A DNA stretch of 64,000 nt from the NCBI GenBank assembly GCA_948976265.1, contig CARFUA010000001.1, positions 107,743-171,742 of the forward strand, written 5' to 3'. The position numbers and the translations under genes are program-made. Positions 61,378 to 64,000 of the stretch are shown here, one piece after another. This DNA is from an uncultured Clostridia bacterium (GTDB taxonomy: Bacteria; Bacillota; Clostridia; TANB77; CAG-508). The notes under the pieces were generated by a model, which saw only the letters and a program-made list of their open reading frames with translations, made no database searches and had not been told where the DNA came from. Position 1 is the stretch's first letter, and each line of letters begins with the position of its first letter.

Positions 61378-62871
61378 ATGGCAATTCGAAGAGGAATCGT
61401 TGTAGCATTAGGTTTTCTTTTACAAATGGTACTAACGTTGAATGTATATTTATATTTGGGAGAACACATTGGAATTATCAGTGTATTTTATGGAATTCTG
61501 GGTTTTTTGTTGGTGCTTGGCTTAATTCGAAATAGTAAAAATTATTCTTATACATTGCCTTGGATTATTATTTTGTTATATTATCCATTGGTGGGGACGT
61601 TGTTGTATATTATTATTGGAAGTAATCGAAATAATAGTAAAGTTTTGAAAAAGATTGTTGAAAGCGAAAAGGAAAATAAGAAATATTTTGAGCAAGATAC
61701 TAAAATAAAAGAAGTATTTCAGGACAATAGTAGAATTCGATATTTAAGCGACTTTTCAGGTTATCCAGTAACGAAGAATAATGATGTTTCGTATTATCCG
61801 CTAGGAGAAGAAGCGTTTGAAGCAATGTTAGAAGAATTAAAAAAAGCAGAAAAATTTATTTTCTTTGAATATTTTATTGTCAGTTATGGCAAAATGTGGA
61901 AGTCGATTCTTGAAATATTACAAGAAAAAGCAAAACAAGGTGTGGACGTTAGAGTGATGTATGATGATTTAGGCTGTTTGCCTACTCTGAAAAAGTCCTA
62001 CCCTAAGAAATTAATGGCAAAAGGAATTAAATGTGTTGTATTTAATAAACTACATCCAGTTTCTGGAGTTATCATGAATAATCGTGACCATAGGAAAATA
62101 TTAGTGATTGATGGAAAAGTTGCCTTTTCAGGAGGAATCAATATTGCAGACGAATATATCAACATTGACAGTCCATACGGACATTGGAAAGACAATGCAA
62201 TTCGTGTTTCTGGAGATGCTGTTTGGAATTATACAGTTTTATTTTTAAGTTTATGGAATGCCTTTCAAAAAGAAGACGCAGATTTTACGAAGTTTAAATA
62301 TGACTTTTCCAATAAAAATCTGGAAAACGGTTATGTAGTGCCTTATGGAGAAAGTCCGCTGGATGATGAAATCACAGGAGAAGATACCTATTTGAATATT
62401 ATCAATCAAGCTAACCACTATGTTTATATTTTTACCCCCTATCTAATTATAGATACCGATATGATTAATGCACTCAATTTGGCGGCAAAGCGAGGCGTGG
62501 ACGTACGAATTGTTATACCAGGAATTCCAGATAAAAAGATGGTATATACATTATCCGAATCGTATATTGATTTATTAGTAAAAACTGGCGTAAAGGTATA
62601 TAAATATACCCCAGGATTTGTCCATGCCAAAGTGTTTGTTGCAGATGACCATATTGCTACAGTTGGAACGATTAATTTAGATTATCGAAGTTTGTATTTG
62701 CATTTTGAATGTGGAACGTATTTGGAAGATGTGGATTGTATCAAAGAAATTAAAAAAGATGTTTTGGATACCATTGAAAAAAGTCATGAGATTACGAAAG
62801 AAGAAGCAGAGCCAAGTTTGCTAAAGGCAGTTTGGCAAGCACTTTTGAGATTAGTGGCTCCTTTAATGTAG
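61378..62871 (+). CDS. cls: Cardiolipin synthase
   Basis: A 497-residue membrane enzyme that joins two phosphatidylglycerol molecules to cardiolipin. It has two N-terminal helices (VVALGFLLQMVLTLNVYLYL, then PWIIILLYYPLVGTLLYIII) and two phospholipase-D motifs: HRKILVIDGKVAFSGG at about residue 240 and HAKVFVADDHIATVGT at about 419. Length and order are typical. AGGAGAAAAA precedes the ATG. Confidence 0.94.
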   Translation: MAIRRGIVVALGFLLQMVLTLNVYLYLGEHIGIISVFYGILGFLLVLGLIRNSKNYSYTLPWIIILLYYPLVGTLLYIIIGSNRNNSKVLKKIVESEKENKKYFEQDTKIKEVFQDNSRIRYLSDFSGYPVTKNNDVSYYPLGEEAFEAMLEELKKAEKFIFFEYFIVSYGKMWKSILEILQEKAKQGVDVRVMYDDLGCLPTLKKSYPKKLMAKGIKCVVFNKLHPVSGVIMNNRDHRKILVIDGKVAFSGGINIADEYINIDSPYGHWKDNAIRVSGDAVWNYTVLFLSLWNAFQKEDADFTKFKYDFSNKNLENGYVVPYGESPLDDEITGEDTYLNIINQANHYVYIFTPYLIIDTDMINALNLAAKRGVDVRIVIPGIPDKKMVYTLSESYIDLLVKTGVKVYKYTPGFVHAKVFVADDHIATVGTINLDYRSLYLHFECGTYLEDVDCIKEIKKDVLDTIEKSHEITKEEAEPSLLKAVWQALLRLVAPLM

Positions 62872-62900
62872 AAAAAAGATGGTTTATACCATCTTTTTTT
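62872..62900 (+). terminator. Terminator of cls
   Basis: AAAAAAGATGG pairs with CCATCTTTTTT around a six-base loop, directly after the stop. Confidence 0.85.
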
Positions 62901-62914
62901 ATGTATCAATCATA

Positions 62915-63292
62915 TTATTTTAACACATAACTAGAAATACTTTGTCCTAACTCACGGATATTAGTCTTGTTTGATAATTCAAATCGTACAGTTCCAAGTC
63001 CGCTAATGGTAATATCAAGTTCTGAGTCCAAATCCAAAGTACCAGCTGATTCAATAGAGAAAGCTTGGATATTGAAATAAGGAATCGAAGAATAATCTAC
63101 TTTTTTTCCAGTAATACCTTTTACATTGATGGAAATAATTCTTTTATTAGTAAAAACTAATTTGTCTCTCATTGATACAAATGCAAAAGTAATGGTTTCA
63201 TCTGGTATCAAAATATCTTTCACTTCACTTTCTGCTTCTGCTGTTGACATTGGTTTTAATTTAATTATAGATTTGTTTGTAAAATCAATCAT
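62915..63292 (-). CDS. Small PH-domain protein (125 aa)
   Basis: A soluble beta-rich protein with the bacterial PH signature (DKLVFTNKRIISINVKGITG, then KKVDYSSIPYFNIQAFSIE) and an ITISGLGTVRFEL strand. ATG 63292 has GGGGG eight bases upstream; the longer frame to 63352 is not supported. Members are of unknown function. Confidence 0.85.
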   Translation of the reverse strand: MIDFTNKSIIKLKPMSTAEAESEVKDILIPDETITFAFVSMRDKLVFTNKRIISINVKGITGKKVDYSSIPYFNIQAFSIESAGTLDLDSELDITISGLGTVRFELSNKTNIRELGQSISSYVLK

Positions 63293-63361
63293 TATATTTT
63301 CCCCCTTCAATCGATTTATATATATTATATAATGAATGGAAAAAATATGCAAGTAAAAAAT

Positions 63362-63400
63362 AAAAAAGCATTATTCCAAATCTGGAATAATGCTTTTTTT
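63362..63400. terminator. Terminator of the 63408 gene
   Basis: A perfect 17-base stem (63362-63378 with 63383-63399) with A and T runs lies just beyond the stop of the minus-strand membrane-protein gene. Confidence 0.85.
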
Positions 63401-63407
63401 AAAATAA

Positions 63408-63824
63408 CTAGTCTTCGCAATGATTATTACAAGATTTGCCAACAACAATATTAGCAAGACTGATTAAGTTTGATATTAAAAAGAATGCTACTGCACCAAT
63501 TAAGATTCCTACAGTAAGTGAACCAATTGCTAAAGTAGTTAAACTTAATGCAAATGCACTTGTAATAATGGAGCCAATTGAGGTGGTAATCAAGCAAGAA
63601 TCTTTAATAGCATTGCATTGATGTTTTCCACCACAAAATAGAGTAAATAGGATATATAATATTCCTAAAATACCTAAAACTAAAGTAAAGTAAATTAAAA
63701 CTGGAATAGAAGTTATCAAACCAGCATAAAAAACAACAGCGATTCCGGCAGCTGCAATTAAACTAGCAATGATACTAAAAATACAGCAACAAGCATTATT
63801 ATTTCCTTTATTCATACACATCAT
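63408..63824 (-). CDS. Cys-rich membrane protein (138 aa)
   Basis: Four hydrophobic helices (for example IASLIAAAGIAVVFYAGLI and TLAIGSLTVGILIGAVAFFL) with Cys clusters at the start (NNACCCIFS), in the middle loop (FCGGKHQCNAIKDSC) and at the end (CNNHCED). The ATG at 63824 has GGAGGG six bases upstream; the open frame to 63881 has no such site. No family is recognised. Confidence 0.75.
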   Translation of the reverse strand: MMCMNKGNNNACCCIFSIIASLIAAAGIAVVFYAGLITSIPVLIYFTLVLGILGILYILFTLFCGGKHQCNAIKDSCLITTSIGSIITSAFALSLTTLAIGSLTVGILIGAVAFFLISNLISLANIVVGKSCNNHCED

Positions 63825-63920
63825 ATTTCCCTCCTTTACAATATATAGTATGAAAAAAATAAACAGAATGTGTTTCGACAATTTAAGAAAAATATGTTAC
63901 AATTAATCTGGAGGAAAATT

Positions 63921-64000
63921 ATGGAAAATTTACCCAAATTTTTAATAGAAATGCTAAATGCGCAATACGGAAACGAAATTGCGAAACAAATGATACAAGG
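63921..64000 (+). CDS. RsmB/NOP-family rRNA methyltransferase, N-terminal fragment
   Basis: The frame starts at ATG 63921 after CTGGAGG and runs off the window (26 residues: MENLPKFLIEMLNAQYGNEI and onward). The N-terminal pattern LPKFLxxxLxxQYGxE is that of RsmB/NOP2-type cytosine-5 methyltransferases. With so short a fragment the call is tentative. Confidence 0.5.
   Translation, partial: MENLPKFLIEMLNAQYGNEIAKQMIQ

Overview
The window is strongly AT-rich and reads like the chromosome of a low-GC Gram-positive anaerobe, most likely a host-associated member of the Clostridia. The support is a PolC-type polymerase, TrmFO, a YlbJ-like sporulation membrane protein, very large sortase-type surface proteins, an AT-biased codon set and strong purine-rich ribosome binding sites. 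The exact genus cannot be read from the sequence.

Layout. Positions 1-357 hold two small minus-strand genes. Positions 640-26418 hold a giant surface-protein locus made of two tandem copies of a two-gene module: a DUF11-rich protein (640-5748 and 14764-19800), each followed by a longer multidomain adhesin (5761-14165 and 19804-26418). The second adhesin has a likely thioester domain, four CnaB-like domains and a membrane anchor. The first adhesin copy is cut into three reading-frame pieces and has lost its anchor. trmFO (26582) follows, then three monocistronic charged coiled-coil proteins (28041, 30883, 32152); the last two are paralogues. ylbJ (minus strand) and a HEPN/nucleotidyltransferase pair lie between 33594 and 35472. 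The pair sits between two copies of a 64-bp promoter segment. A conserved core cluster runs pyrH-frr-uppS-cdsA-rseP-(zinc ribbon)-(hydrolase)-(SDR)-polC, up to 45878, followed by a broken rifamycin ADP-ribosyltransferase remnant and two small genes.

An initiator tRNA-fMet (46903-46978) carries a roughly 9-kb integrative mobilizable element bounded by a 12-bp direct repeat (46968-46979 and 55966-55977). It encodes a tyrosine integrase, an Xis-like protein, DUF3846-like and sigma-like proteins, several regulators, a MobV relaxase with candidate oriT, and a cargo of a Cys-rich peptide, a radical SAM/SPASM maturase and a SAM methyltransferase, which looks like a RiPP cassette. After the element come small regulators (BlaI-like, XRE), a CadC-HMA-CadA metal-efflux operon, Spx/ArsC-like and ferredoxin-thioredoxin-reductase-like proteins, cardiolipin synthase, two small minus-strand proteins and the start of an RsmB-like rRNA methyltransferase.

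The most unusual signal is translational. Five genes or gene regions are interrupted by a frame change of the same sign (one extra base). In four of these (7108, 10127, 47600 minus, 52753 minus) the break falls on an in-frame CGG codon, and skipping its C restores the expected protein with a Gly codon (GGN). By eye I found only seven in-frame CGG codons in all the genes of the window: these four, one two codons before a stop (30684), and two read normally in the radical SAM gene. This could mean +1 frameshifting at a hungry or unassigned CGG codon. Pseudogenes or assembly errors remain possible.
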